From NCBI RefSeq assembly GCF_024752305.1, contig NZ_JANTHX010000007.1:210433-274432 (forward strand): 64,000 bases of DNA. Reading direction: 5' to 3'. The DNA comes from Protaetiibacter mangrovi. GTDB lineage: Bacteria > Actinomycetota > Actinomycetes > Actinomycetales > Microbacteriaceae. Position 1 is the first letter of the stretch. Each line of letters starts with the position of its first letter. Made by a program: the position numbers and the translations under genes. Below, piece by piece: positions 27,350 through 34,919 of the stretch. The notes below the pieces were generated by a model, which ran no database searches, was not told where the DNA came from, and saw nothing but the letters and a program-made list of their open reading frames with translations.

Positions 27350-29209
27350 TCACACCGACGCGGTCAGCTGCTCCGCGAACAACCGCGCGTACTCGCCGCC
27401 CAGGCCGAGCAGCTCGGCGTGGGTGCCAGACTCGACGATGCGGCCCGCGCGCACGACGTGGATGACATCCGCGTCGACCACGGTCGAGAGCCGATGGGCG
27501 ATCGCGACCGTGGTTCGCCCGCGGGAGGCGGCGTCGAGCGCCCCCTGCACGATGCGCTCCGAGACGGTGTCGAGCGCGCTCGTCGCCTCGTCGAGGATGA
27601 GCACCGCCGGGTCCTTGAGCAGCACGCGCGCGATGGCCACCCGCTGCTTCTCGCCGCCCGAGAGCCGGTAGCCGCGCTCCCCCACGAGCGTGTGGTAGCC
27701 GTCGGGGAACCGCGAGATCGTGTCATGGATGTTCGCCGCGCGGCAGGCGGCCTCGAGCTCCTCGTCGGTGGCGTCGGGCTTCGCGTAGCGCAGGTTCTCG
27801 GCGATCGTCGCGTGGAAGAGGTAGGTCTCCTGGCTCACGACCCCGATGTGATCGACGAGGGATGCGTGCCGCAGTTCCCGCACATCCGTGCCCGCGAAGA
27901 GCACTGCGCCCTCGCTCGCCTCGTAGAGCCGCGGGATGAGGTACGACACCGTGGTCTTGCCGGCGCCCGACGGCCCGACGAACGCGACGTACTGGCCGGG
28001 CTCGATGCGGAACGACACGTCCTGCAGGGTGCCGGGCGCATCGGCGGCGGCATCCGGGTACCGGAACGTCACGTCGCGGAACTCCACCTCGCCGAGCCGC
28101 GCCGCATCCACCGATCGTGCATCGGCGGCATCCGTGATCGCCGGGTGCAGGTCGAGGTACTCGAAGATGCGCGCGAACAGCGCCCGCGAGGTCTGCAGGT
28201 CGAGCGCCACCCGCAGCAGCCCCATCATCGGGAACATCAGGCGCGCCTGCACGGTCGTGAACGCCACGATCGTGCCCGCCGTCACCGGCACCTCGTGCAG
28301 GATCAGCCACGCCGCCACCAGGTAGACGACCGCCGGCACGACCGACATGAACACGCCGACGATGGCGAAAAACCACTGGCCCGACATCTGCTGCCGCACC
28401 TGCAGCTCGATCTGCCGGTCGTTCTCGGCCGAGTAGCGGGCGATCTCGGCGGGCTGCCGGTTGAAGGTCTTGGCGAGCAGGATGCCCGACACCGACAGGG
28501 TCTCCTGGGTGATCGCCGTCATCTCCGACAGCGACTCCTGCGTCTGCGTCGCGATGCGCGCCCGCACCTGCCCGACCTTGCGCTGGGCGAGCACGAGCAC
28601 CGGCAGCAGCACGACCGCCACGATCGTCAGCTGCCAGCTGAGCACGAGCATCGCCACGAGCGCCGCGACCACGGTCACCGTATTGCCGACGACGCTCGAC
28701 ACCGTGTTGTTGAGCACGGATGCCACGCCGCCGACGTCGTTCTGCAGCCGCGACTGGATGACACCCGTCTTGGTGCGCGTGAAGAAGCCGAGCTCCATGG
28801 CCTGCAGGTGGCTGAACAGCCGCACCCGCAGCACGCCCATCACCGAGTTGCCGACCCGCGCCGTGAGGTAGGTCTGCCACACGCCGAGCACCGCCGACAC
28901 CAGCCACAGCCCGACCATCGCGCCGACGAGCCACAGCAGCACCGGCACGTCCGGGGTGCCGGATGGCGGGAACAGCCCCTCGTCGAACGCGCGCTGGGTG
29001 AGCAGCGGCGGCAGCACCCCGAGCCCCGCGGAGGCGAGCACGAGCACGATCGTCAGGCTCAGCGGAACGCGGAACGGAGCGAACAGCTCGCCGATGCGCC
29101 CGAGCAGGTTCGGGATGCGGGGCGCGGCCGCGTTCTCGGCCCGCTGCACCTCGGCATCGCGGCTGCCGACGCCCCCGCGCATCCCGCCGCCGCGTCCGCC
29201 CATGCTCAC
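27350..29209 (-). CDS. ABC exporter, fused permease and ATPase
   Basis: A 619-residue half-transporter of the MsbA/BmrA type. A Gly/Arg-rich N-terminus precedes six helices (about residues 50-340) and an ATPase domain with Walker A GPSGAGKTT, the VVSQETYLFHATIAENL Q-loop region, signature LSGGEKQRVAIARVLL, Walker B AVLILDEATSALD and the switch IAHRLSTV. It is expected to work as a homodimer exporting a hydrophobic compound; substrate unknown. GTG at 29209 is used; an ATG two codons later is equally good. It stands alone between the cbs control region and an interspersed repeat. Confidence 0.92.
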   Translation of the reverse strand: MSMGGRGGGMRGGVGSRDAEVQRAENAAAPRIPNLLGRIGELFAPFRVPLSLTIVLVLASAGLGVLPPLLTQRAFDEGLFPPSGTPDVPVLLWLVGAMVGLWLVSAVLGVWQTYLTARVGNSVMGVLRVRLFSHLQAMELGFFTRTKTGVIQSRLQNDVGGVASVLNNTVSSVVGNTVTVVAALVAMLVLSWQLTIVAVVLLPVLVLAQRKVGQVRARIATQTQESLSEMTAITQETLSVSGILLAKTFNRQPAEIARYSAENDRQIELQVRQQMSGQWFFAIVGVFMSVVPAVVYLVAAWLILHEVPVTAGTIVAFTTVQARLMFPMMGLLRVALDLQTSRALFARIFEYLDLHPAITDAADARSVDAARLGEVEFRDVTFRYPDAAADAPGTLQDVSFRIEPGQYVAFVGPSGAGKTTVSYLIPRLYEASEGAVLFAGTDVRELRHASLVDHIGVVSQETYLFHATIAENLRYAKPDATDEELEAACRAANIHDTISRFPDGYHTLVGERGYRLSGGEKQRVAIARVLLKDPAVLILDEATSALDTVSERIVQGALDAASRGRTTVAIAHRLSTVVDADVIHVVRAGRIVESGTHAELLGLGGEYARLFAEQLTASV

Positions 29210-29231
29210 GTGTCGAGCCTAGGCGGGGCGG

Positions 29232-29269
29232 TTTCGACACGCTCGCTGCGCTCGCTCCTCAACCGGCGG
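29232..29269. repeat. half copy of a TTTCGACACG intergenic repeat
   Basis: A 38-bp sequence beginning TTTCGACACGCTCGCTGCGC and ending CTCAACCGGCGG, between the ABC exporter and a permease stop. Its first 10 bases equal both ends of the longer palindromic element at 37171-37248. Elements of this kind are common between genes in Microbacteriaceae, as I recall them. Confidence 0.55.
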
Positions 29270-29283
29270 CGAGCGCGGAGCGG

Positions 29284-30273
29284 CTACCCCTTCGTGGAGC
29301 CCGCGAGGAGCCCGCGCACGAAGTAGCGCTGCAGCGAGAAGAACACGATGAGCGGCACGACGAGCGACACGAACGCGCCGGCCGTGAGGCGCTGCCACTC
29401 CTGCCCGCGCGACCCCACCATCTCGGCCAATCGTTGGGTGAGTGGAGCGGCGTCCTGCGTGCCGCCCGAGAAGATCAGCGCCACGAGCAGGTCGTTCCAC
29501 ACCCACAGGAACTGGAAGATCGCCACCGACGCGAGCGCCGGGATGGCGAGCGGCAGCACGATCCGGAAGAAGATCTGCCCGTGGGTCGCGCCGTCGACGC
29601 GGGCCGCCTCGATCACCTCGCCCGGGATCTCGGAGATGAAGTTGTGCAGCAGGAAGATGGCGAGCGGCAGCGCGAACATGGTGTGCGCGATCCAGATCGG
29701 CAGGTAGTTCTGCACGGGGATGATCGGGATGAGGTCGTGCAGCCACTGCTGTCCGGGCTTCAGGAACGTGGAGAAGAACTGCAGCAGCGGCACGAGCGCC
29801 ATCTGCAGCGGCACGATCTGCAGCGCGAACACGAAGATGAACAGCCAGTTCACCCACTTGAACCGCATCCACGCGAAGGCGTAGGCGGCCATCGACGCGA
29901 AGGTCAGCGGGAAGATGGTCGCCGGGATGGCGATGAACAGCGAGTTGACGAAGTAGGCGCCGAGCTGGGGCGAGGACTGCGACGGCGAGAGCAGCACGTC
30001 GCGGTAGTTGTCGAGGGTGAAGCCCGGGTTCTGGAAGATCGTCCACCATCCGGTGGTGAGGATCAGCTCGGCCGGCCGGAACGAGGAGATGAACAGCCCG
30101 AAGGTCGGGATCGTCCAGAGCACGGCGATGACGAGGGCGGCGATGGTGGCACCCCGCGAGGTGAGCCGCCGCTTGACCCGGCCGGCCTTGCCGCCGTCGC
30201 GTCCCTCGACGGCGACCTCGATCTCGCCCTCCCCGTCCTTGATGGGGAGGTCTGCGGGGGCAACGGAGCTCAT
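29284..30273 (-). CDS. carbohydrate ABC transporter permease (MalG/AglG-type)
   Basis: A 329-residue CUT1 permease. A long cytoplasmic N-terminus (about 45 residues, with EGEIEVAVEGRDGGKAGR) precedes the first helix. The EAA loop reads EAARVDGATHGQIFFRIVLPL. The C-terminus FVRGLLAGSTKG is typical of alpha-glucoside permeases. The ATG overlaps the stop of the partner permease by 4 bp (ATGA). No ATPase or glycosidase gene is next to it, so both must be encoded elsewhere. Alpha-glucosides as substrate is inferred from resemblance to AglEFG systems. Confidence 0.88.
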   Translation of the reverse strand: MSSVAPADLPIKDGEGEIEVAVEGRDGGKAGRVKRRLTSRGATIAALVIAVLWTIPTFGLFISSFRPAELILTTGWWTIFQNPGFTLDNYRDVLLSPSQSSPQLGAYFVNSLFIAIPATIFPLTFASMAAYAFAWMRFKWVNWLFIFVFALQIVPLQMALVPLLQFFSTFLKPGQQWLHDLIPIIPVQNYLPIWIAHTMFALPLAIFLLHNFISEIPGEVIEAARVDGATHGQIFFRIVLPLAIPALASVAIFQFLWVWNDLLVALIFSGGTQDAAPLTQRLAEMVGSRGQEWQRLTAGAFVSLVVPLIVFFSLQRYFVRGLLAGSTKG

Positions 30274-31238
30274 CGGATCTCCCTCTGCTTGCGGAGCACA
30301 TTGACGTTGTAGATCACGATCGGCAGCACCAGCACGAACAGGATGATGGCGAGCGCGGATCCGCGCCCCACCTCGGAGGCGCGGAACGCCTGGGTGTACA
30401 TCTCGTTGGCGATGACGCTCGTGTTGAAGTTTCCGGCGGTCATGGTGCGCACGATGTCGAAGACCTTGAGGGTGGCGATCGAGATGGTGGTGAGCACCAC
30501 CACGAGCGACCCGCGGATGCCGGGCACGGTCACGTTGCGGAACCGCTGCCAGGCGTTGGTGCCGTCGAGCTGCGCCGCCTCGATCTGCTCGGTCGGGATG
30601 CCCTTGATGGCGGCGGAGAGCACGACCATCGCGAAGCCGGTCTGGATCCAGATCATCACGAGGATCAGCAGGAAGGTGTTGAGCGGGTCGGTCTGCAGCC
30701 ACTGCACCGGGTCGCCGCCGAAGGCGACGACGATCGCGTTGAACAGGCCGATCTGCTCGCGGCCCGCCGACTTGTACTCGTAGACGAACTTCCAGATGAT
30801 GCCGGCGCCGACGAACGAGATCGCCATCGGCATGAACACGAGAGCCTTGTAGACGCGCTCGCCGCGGGAGCGGTCGATGAAGACGGCGTAGGCGAGGCCG
30901 AGCGCGGTGGAGATGGTCGGCACGAACGCGACCCAGATGACGGTGTTGATGAGGGTGCGGATGGCCGCCGGCTGGGTGAACGTCCAGATGAAGTTGTCCC
31001 AGGTGAAGTTGCCGCCCTTGTCGACGAACGACAGCCCGAGGGTGCGGAACGCCGGGTAGACGAGCCCGATCGTCAGCAGGATGAGCGCCGGCGCGAGGAA
31101 GCCGACGAGCTGCCAGTAGTCGCGCCCCTTCTTGGGCGCCTTGTCGATGAAGAAGACCAGCAGCCCGACGATGGCGGCGAAGATCACCAAGCCGATCACG
31201 AGTTGCAGGATCTTGCCGATCAGATCCCCGGTGGTCAT
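30270..31238 (-). CDS. carbohydrate ABC transporter permease (MalF/AglF-type)
   Basis: A 322-residue CUT1 permease. An extra N-terminal helix (LQLVIGLVIFAAIVGLLVFFI), as in AglF-type proteins, precedes the six-helix core. The EAA loop reads EAAQLDGTNAWQRFRNVTVP. It follows the binding-protein gene after a 119-bp gap containing a strong hairpin and is coupled to the next permease. Confidence 0.88.
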   Translation of the reverse strand: MTTGDLIGKILQLVIGLVIFAAIVGLLVFFIDKAPKKGRDYWQLVGFLAPALILLTIGLVYPAFRTLGLSFVDKGGNFTWDNFIWTFTQPAAIRTLINTVIWVAFVPTISTALGLAYAVFIDRSRGERVYKALVFMPMAISFVGAGIIWKFVYEYKSAGREQIGLFNAIVVAFGGDPVQWLQTDPLNTFLLILVMIWIQTGFAMVVLSAAIKGIPTEQIEAAQLDGTNAWQRFRNVTVPGIRGSLVVVLTTISIATLKVFDIVRTMTAGNFNTSVIANEMYTQAFRASEVGRGSALAIILFVLVLPIVIYNVNVLRKQREIR

Positions 31239-31304
31239 GTGTCACTCGCCTTTCTTCACCGTCGAAGAGGTGGTGCAGGGCACGGCCCTGCTCCGAGGGT
31301 AGAG

Positions 31305-31337
31305 CGGGGGCGGGACTGAGAACCAGCCCCGCCCCCG
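31305..31337 (-). terminator. intercistronic hairpin after the binding-protein gene
   Basis: CGGGGGCGGG (31305-31314) and its perfect complement (31328-31337) make a 10-bp GC stem with a 13-nt loop, 20 bp after the binding-protein stop. No T-run. Same architecture as the hairpin at 4681-4719, so a partial terminator or mRNA-stabilising element is likely. Confidence 0.55.
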
Positions 31338-31357
31338 ATCCGGATGCGGTCAGGGCA

Positions 31358-32710
31358 TCAGCTGGTGGGCCAGCTGGCCTCGATCGCGTCGACCGTGTCC
31401 TGCGTGGACTGGCCGCCCACCCAGGCGACGATGCCCTTCCAGAACGAGTCCGCGCCCACGGCGCCCGGCATGAGGTCCGAGCCGTCGAAGCGGAACGTGG
31501 TGTCGCCCTGCAGGATCTCGATCGACTGCTTGAGCAGCTCGCTCGAGGCGTTGTCGGGGTCGACGCCCTTGTTCGCGGAGATGACGCCGCCGAGGCTCAC
31601 CCGGTTGTTGGCCCAGGTGTCGCTCGACAGGAAGGTGCGCACCGTCTCGACCTCGGGGGCGTCACGGAACGCGACCGGGAACTCGCCACCACCGGTGACC
31701 GCCTGCGGGTCGTCGGCGTTGACCGGCGGCAGCAGGAAGGCCCACACCGTGCCGTCGGGAGCGACGGTGTTGGCGTCGCCGCCGTCCGGGTTCCAGAAGG
31801 TCTCGTAGAAGGAGGCCTGGTGGTGCAGCGAGCACTCGCCGTCGAGGATCGGCAGACCCGCGGTCTGGAACGCCTCGCTGATCTGGGTCGACACGTCGCC
31901 GATGCCGCCGTTGACCATGTCGGGGTTCTTCAGGTACTCCCCGACGGAGTCGAAGGCCTTGACGATCTGCGGATCGTTGAACGGGATCTCGTGGTTCACC
32001 CACTGGTCGTAGACGTCGGGGCCGTCCTCGCGGAGCACGAAGTCCTCCACCCAGTCGGTGCCCGGCCATCCGGTCGCCTCACCGGACTCGAGGCCGACGC
32101 ACCACGGCTTGTGGTCGCCCTCGGCCGCGATCTTCTCCGACAGCGCCTTCAGCTCGTCGAGCGTCGTCGGCACCTCGTAGCCCTTGTCCGCGAACTCGCT
32201 CGGCGAGTACCAGATGTAGCCCTTGATGGAGGCCATGAGCGGCGCCGAGTAGAAGGTGCCGTCGTAGGTGCCGTACTGCTTCCAGTCGGCCGACCACCAC
32301 TTGTCGACGTTGTCCTCGACGCCCTTCGACGCGGGGATCAGCCAGCCGCCGGCGGCGAGCCGGGCGAGCAGACCGGGCTGCGGCACGATGCCGATGTCGG
32401 GCGCGTTGCCGCCCTCGGCGAGCACGGCGATCTGGGCCTCGAACTCGCTCGAGCCCTGGTAGTCGATCTCGATGCCGGTGCAGGTCTCGAAGTCCTTCCA
32501 GGACTCCACGAGCCGGTCGGCCTCGAGGTCGAGGATCGTGCCGCTGATCGTGACGGTCTTGCCCTCGTCGGTGCCGTATGCCTCGTACGGCGCGCAGTCG
32601 ACGTCTCCGCCGTCGTCTGCGATGTCGCCGGTGCAGCCGGTCAACGCGAGTGCGCCGACTCCGAAGGCCGCGACGCCGGCCAACAGCCGGCGGTTCACCC
32701 GTGAACGCAT
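31358..32710 (-). CDS. sugar ABC transporter substrate-binding lipoprotein (alpha-glucoside type)
   Basis: A 450-residue CUT1 binding protein. The signal ends in lipobox LTGC with Cys26, followed by an Asp/Gly linker. The body has TVTISGTILDLEADRLVESW and GWLIPASKGVEDNVDKWWS, with DTTFRFDGSDLMPGAVGADSF near the C-terminus, resembling AglE alpha-glucoside-binding proteins. It heads a three-gene transporter operon with a LacI-type operator about 100 bp upstream, but no LacI gene is close by. The ligand is inferred from overall resemblance. Confidence 0.88.
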   Translation of the reverse strand: MRSRVNRRLLAGVAAFGVGALALTGCTGDIADDGGDVDCAPYEAYGTDEGKTVTISGTILDLEADRLVESWKDFETCTGIEIDYQGSSEFEAQIAVLAEGGNAPDIGIVPQPGLLARLAAGGWLIPASKGVEDNVDKWWSADWKQYGTYDGTFYSAPLMASIKGYIWYSPSEFADKGYEVPTTLDELKALSEKIAAEGDHKPWCVGLESGEATGWPGTDWVEDFVLREDGPDVYDQWVNHEIPFNDPQIVKAFDSVGEYLKNPDMVNGGIGDVSTQISEAFQTAGLPILDGECSLHHQASFYETFWNPDGGDANTVAPDGTVWAFLLPPVNADDPQAVTGGGEFPVAFRDAPEVETVRTFLSSDTWANNRVSLGGVISANKGVDPDNASSELLKQSIEILQGDTTFRFDGSDLMPGAVGADSFWKGIVAWVGGQSTQDTVDAIEASWPTS

Positions 32711-32804
32711 TGTTCCTCCTCGTTGAGCCCTCCCCCGCGGGTGGCGGTGTCGGGGTGCGGATGGTGCAGGGCGGAGGCTCCCGTGCGGTCACGTTCGCGA
32801 CGAC

Positions 32805-32817
32805 GGGAACCGTTTCC
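32805..32817. promoter_or_regulatory. LacI-type operator upstream of the alpha-glucoside transporter
   Basis: GGGAACCGTTTCC, read on the other strand GGAAACGGTTCCC, is a CG-centred LacI-family palindrome with one mismatched pair. It lies 95-107 bp before the binding-protein start. The cognate regulator is not in the window. Confidence 0.5.
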
Positions 32818-32905
32818 ATCTCCCACGCTAGGCGAGCGCTCCCACGCCCGGCAACCACCCCGTCCCCCGAACAGGTCACGATCGCGCAACCTTCCGGGGA
32901 TGCGG

Positions 32906-32938
32906 AAGGGCGCCGCCCCCGTGGGGAGCGGCGCCCTT
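32906..32938 (-). terminator. terminator hairpin downstream of rplL
   Basis: An 11-bp perfect stem (AAGGGCGCCGC at 32906-32916, complement at 32928-32938) with an 11-nt loop, 21 bp after the rplL stop. No clear T-run, but position and strength suit the end of the rplJ-rplL transcript. Confidence 0.7.
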
Positions 32939-32959
32939 CTGAAGCGGTGCGTGACGTCC

Positions 32960-33352
32960 TTACTTGAGGACGACGGTCGCGCCGGCCTCCTCGAGCTGAG
33001 CCTTCGCCTTCTCGGCGGTCTCCTTGTTCGCGCCCTCGAGGACGGTGCTCGGGGCACCGTCGACGACGGCCTTCGCCTCGCCGAGGCCGAGGTTCGTGAG
33101 CGCACGGACCTCCTTGATGACCTGGATCTTCTTGTCGCCGGCCGACTCGAGGACGACGTCGAACGAGTCCTTCTCCTCGACCTCTTCGGCAGCGCCACCG
33201 GCGCCACCGGCGGCCGGGGCGGCCGCGACGGCGACCGGAGCGGCGGCGGTGACCTCGAAGGTCTCCTCGAACTTCTTCACGAACTCGGACAGCTCGATGA
33301 GCGAGAGCTCCTTGAACGCCTCGAGCAGCTCGTCGGTGCTGAGCTTGGCCAT
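32960..33352 (-). CDS. rplL: 50S ribosomal protein L7/L12
   Basis: A 130-residue L7/L12 stalk protein that recruits translation factors to the ribosome. The N-terminal dimerisation domain reads [20 protein letters not shown], a flexible Ala/Pro/Gly hinge follows at about residues 37-55, and the C-terminal domain has [20 protein letters not shown] and ends [10 protein letters not shown]. It lies 81 bp downstream of rplJ in the usual order. A strong hairpin follows. Length is normal for actinobacteria. Confidence 0.98.
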   Translation of the reverse strand: MAKLSTDELLEAFKELSLIELSEFVKKFEETFEVTAAAPVAVAAAPAAGGAGGAAEEVEEKDSFDVVLESAGDKKIQVIKEVRALTNLGLGEAKAVVDGAPSTVLEGANKETAEKAKAQLEEAGATVVLK

Positions 33353-33433
33353 TTCTTTCTCCTTAGCTGTGGGGCCGGAGCCCCGGGGTCGAACCTCCGA
33401 CGGGGATCCGCCGGATGTGTCTGGGTACGAGCG

Positions 33434-33949
33434 TCAGCTCGCGGATTCCTGCTTCTGGCGCAGCGCGTCGACCGTGCGGACGGCCTGGGCGAGCGGCGCG
33501 TTGAACAGGTAGGCAGCTCCGAACAGCGAGGCCTTGAAGGCGCCGGCCAGCTTGGCCAGCAGCACCTCCCGGGACTCGAGGTCGGCGAGCTTGCCCACCT
33601 CGGCAGCGGTCAGAGCGGCACCGTCGAAGTAGCCGCCCTTGACCACGAGCAGAGGATTGGCCTTGGCGAAGTCACGCAGAGCCTTCGCGACGGCGACGGT
33701 GTCGCCGTGCACGAACGCGATCGCGGAAGGGCCCTCGAGGAGGTCGTCGAGACCCTCCACGCCGGCTTCCTTCGCGGCGATCTTGGTGAGCGTGTTCTTC
33801 ACCACGGCGTAGCTCGCGTTCTCACGGATGCTGGAGCGCAGCTGCTTGAGCTGCGCCACCGTGAGGCCGCGGTACTCGGTGAGCACGATCGCGTTCGAGT
33901 TGCGGAATTCGTCCGTCAGCTCGGCGACCGTGGTTTCCTTGTTCGCCAT
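33434..33949 (-). CDS. rplJ: 50S ribosomal protein L10
   Basis: A 171-residue L10, the base of the L7/L12 stalk. Family segments seen include [35 protein letters not shown], the [19 protein letters not shown] region and a C-terminal helix that binds L7/L12. ATG at 33949 ([15 protein letters not shown]) is preceded by a GGAG-type ribosome site; the frame runs a little further upstream but into the leader. A leader with an intrinsic terminator precedes it, fitting autoregulation by the L10-L7/L12 complex. Confidence 0.98.
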   Translation of the reverse strand: MANKETTVAELTDEFRNSNAIVLTEYRGLTVAQLKQLRSSIRENASYAVVKNTLTKIAAKEAGVEGLDDLLEGPSAIAFVHGDTVAVAKALRDFAKANPLLVVKGGYFDGAALTAAEVGKLADLESREVLLAKLAGAFKASLFGAAYLFNAPLAQAVRTVDALRQKQESAS

Positions 33950-34139
33950 GGCGCTCCTTGTGGTTGTGGATGTCACGCCGAGGGCTGCCGGTGGGGCGGA
34001 GGACCCAACAAAAAAGCTCCGGCGCATGCGCACGGAGCTGAACCCGGAGGTCTACTTCACACGCCTGCGCGGGCCCCTCTGGTGAGGACTTCGTCCGCGG
34101 CCCGCAAGCGGGCGCGCAGAGACCGGCGGTCTTCGGCTC
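33950..34139 (-). promoter_or_regulatory. L10 leader, probable ribosomal-protein attenuator
   Basis: About 190 nt upstream of rplJ with several hairpins (GACCGGCGGTC at 34121-34131, CCCGCAAGCGGG at 34101-34112, GGACTTCGTCC at 34086-34096, read on the plus strand) and ending in an intrinsic terminator. A GATACT -10 box (34151-34146) would start transcription near 34139. L10 leaders bound by the L10-L12 complex are known in many bacteria; this assignment is from position and structure, not from a covariance search. Confidence 0.6.
34010..34038 (-). terminator. intrinsic terminator inside the rplJ leader
   Basis: Minus-strand RNA has GCTCCG, an 11-nt inner segment that can pair further (GCGCATGCGC), CGGAGC, then six U residues (34015-34010). 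It sits about 60 nt before the rplJ ATG, so it must be bypassed for rplJ-rplL expression, the hallmark of attenuation. It is one of the few hairpins in the window with a true U-run. Confidence 0.8.
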
Positions 34140-34149
34140 GTCGAGAGTA

Positions 34150-34914
34150 TCACACCTGCGCGGGCGGTTCCTCCGCGGGTGGGTCCGCCGAGGCGTCCGG
34201 CTCGGCCGGGGGTTCGTCGCCCTCGTCGGCGCGTCTCCCCCACCGCGGGAGGAGCAGCGCCACCACGATGACGGCGAGCAGCAGCAGGGCGACGACCACC
34301 GCGACGGTGAACCCGGAGTCGGAGGTGGCGGGCTCCGGGTCCGGCCCCGGGGTCACGAGCACGACCTCGTCGACGGGCGTCGGGGTGGTGACGCCGGACG
34401 TGCCCGGCACGAGCGGCGTCAGCGTGCCGTCGGCGAGCGCGAACCACGCGGAGCCGCCCACGTCGCGCACCAGCTGGGCATCGTCGGGCACGGCGGCGAG
34501 CGCCACCGCGGCGTCGGGGTCCGGATCGAACTCCGCGAGCTCCGGGTCCTCGGTGTCGAGGTTGATCCAGACGATCGCGACCCCCACCGGTTCGTCGGCG
34601 ATCGTCACCGGCACGGCCCACTCGTTCGCCATCCGCACGGGCTTGCCCTCCGTGTCGCCGGCGAGTCGCGCGTCGGTCCAGCGGAAGACGCGCGAGATCG
34701 GGCCGGAGGCGGTCGTGTCGTCGAAGTCGATGCCGCCGCCCGCGGCATCCGTGCCGTAGATGTCGTCGAGCCGCTCGACCATCCCGCCCCCGGTGACGTA
34801 CGCCGTCACCTCCGGCGGCACGGAGCCGACGCTCGCCGACGCCGCGGCGGGCGCGGCGAAGACCAGCGGGAGGGCGAGCAGCAGCACGGGGAACGATCGG
34901 GGGGCAGATCGCAT
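34150..34914 (-). CDS. secreted membrane-anchored protein of unknown function
   Basis: A 254-residue protein I do not recognise. Residues 1-25 form a signal peptide (SFPVLLLALPLVFAAPAAASA). A globular extracellular part of about 165 residues follows, including WAVPVTIADEPVGVAIVWIN and SAWFALADGTLTPLVPGTSG. A single membrane helix lies at about 205-225 (FTVAVVVALLLLAVIVVALLL), then a short basic patch and an acidic Pro/Glu/Asp tail. ATG at 34914 lies 5 bp after the stop of the histidine kinase gene, so it is probably the third gene of that operon and might be a target or partner of the kinase. That link is inference from position only. Confidence 0.7.
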   Translation of the reverse strand: MRSAPRSFPVLLLALPLVFAAPAAASASVGSVPPEVTAYVTGGGMVERLDDIYGTDAAGGGIDFDDTTASGPISRVFRWTDARLAGDTEGKPVRMANEWAVPVTIADEPVGVAIVWINLDTEDPELAEFDPDPDAAVALAAVPDDAQLVRDVGGSAWFALADGTLTPLVPGTSGVTTPTPVDEVVLVTPGPDPEPATSDSGFTVAVVVALLLLAVIVVALLLPRWGRRADEGDEPPAEPDASADPPAEEPPAQV

Positions 34915-34919
34915 GGCGC

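Noticed and set aside
27240-27350. SAM or other riboswitch before cbs
   Set aside because: The region contains only DNA-type palindromes with no recognisable riboswitch helices; a protein operator is more likely.
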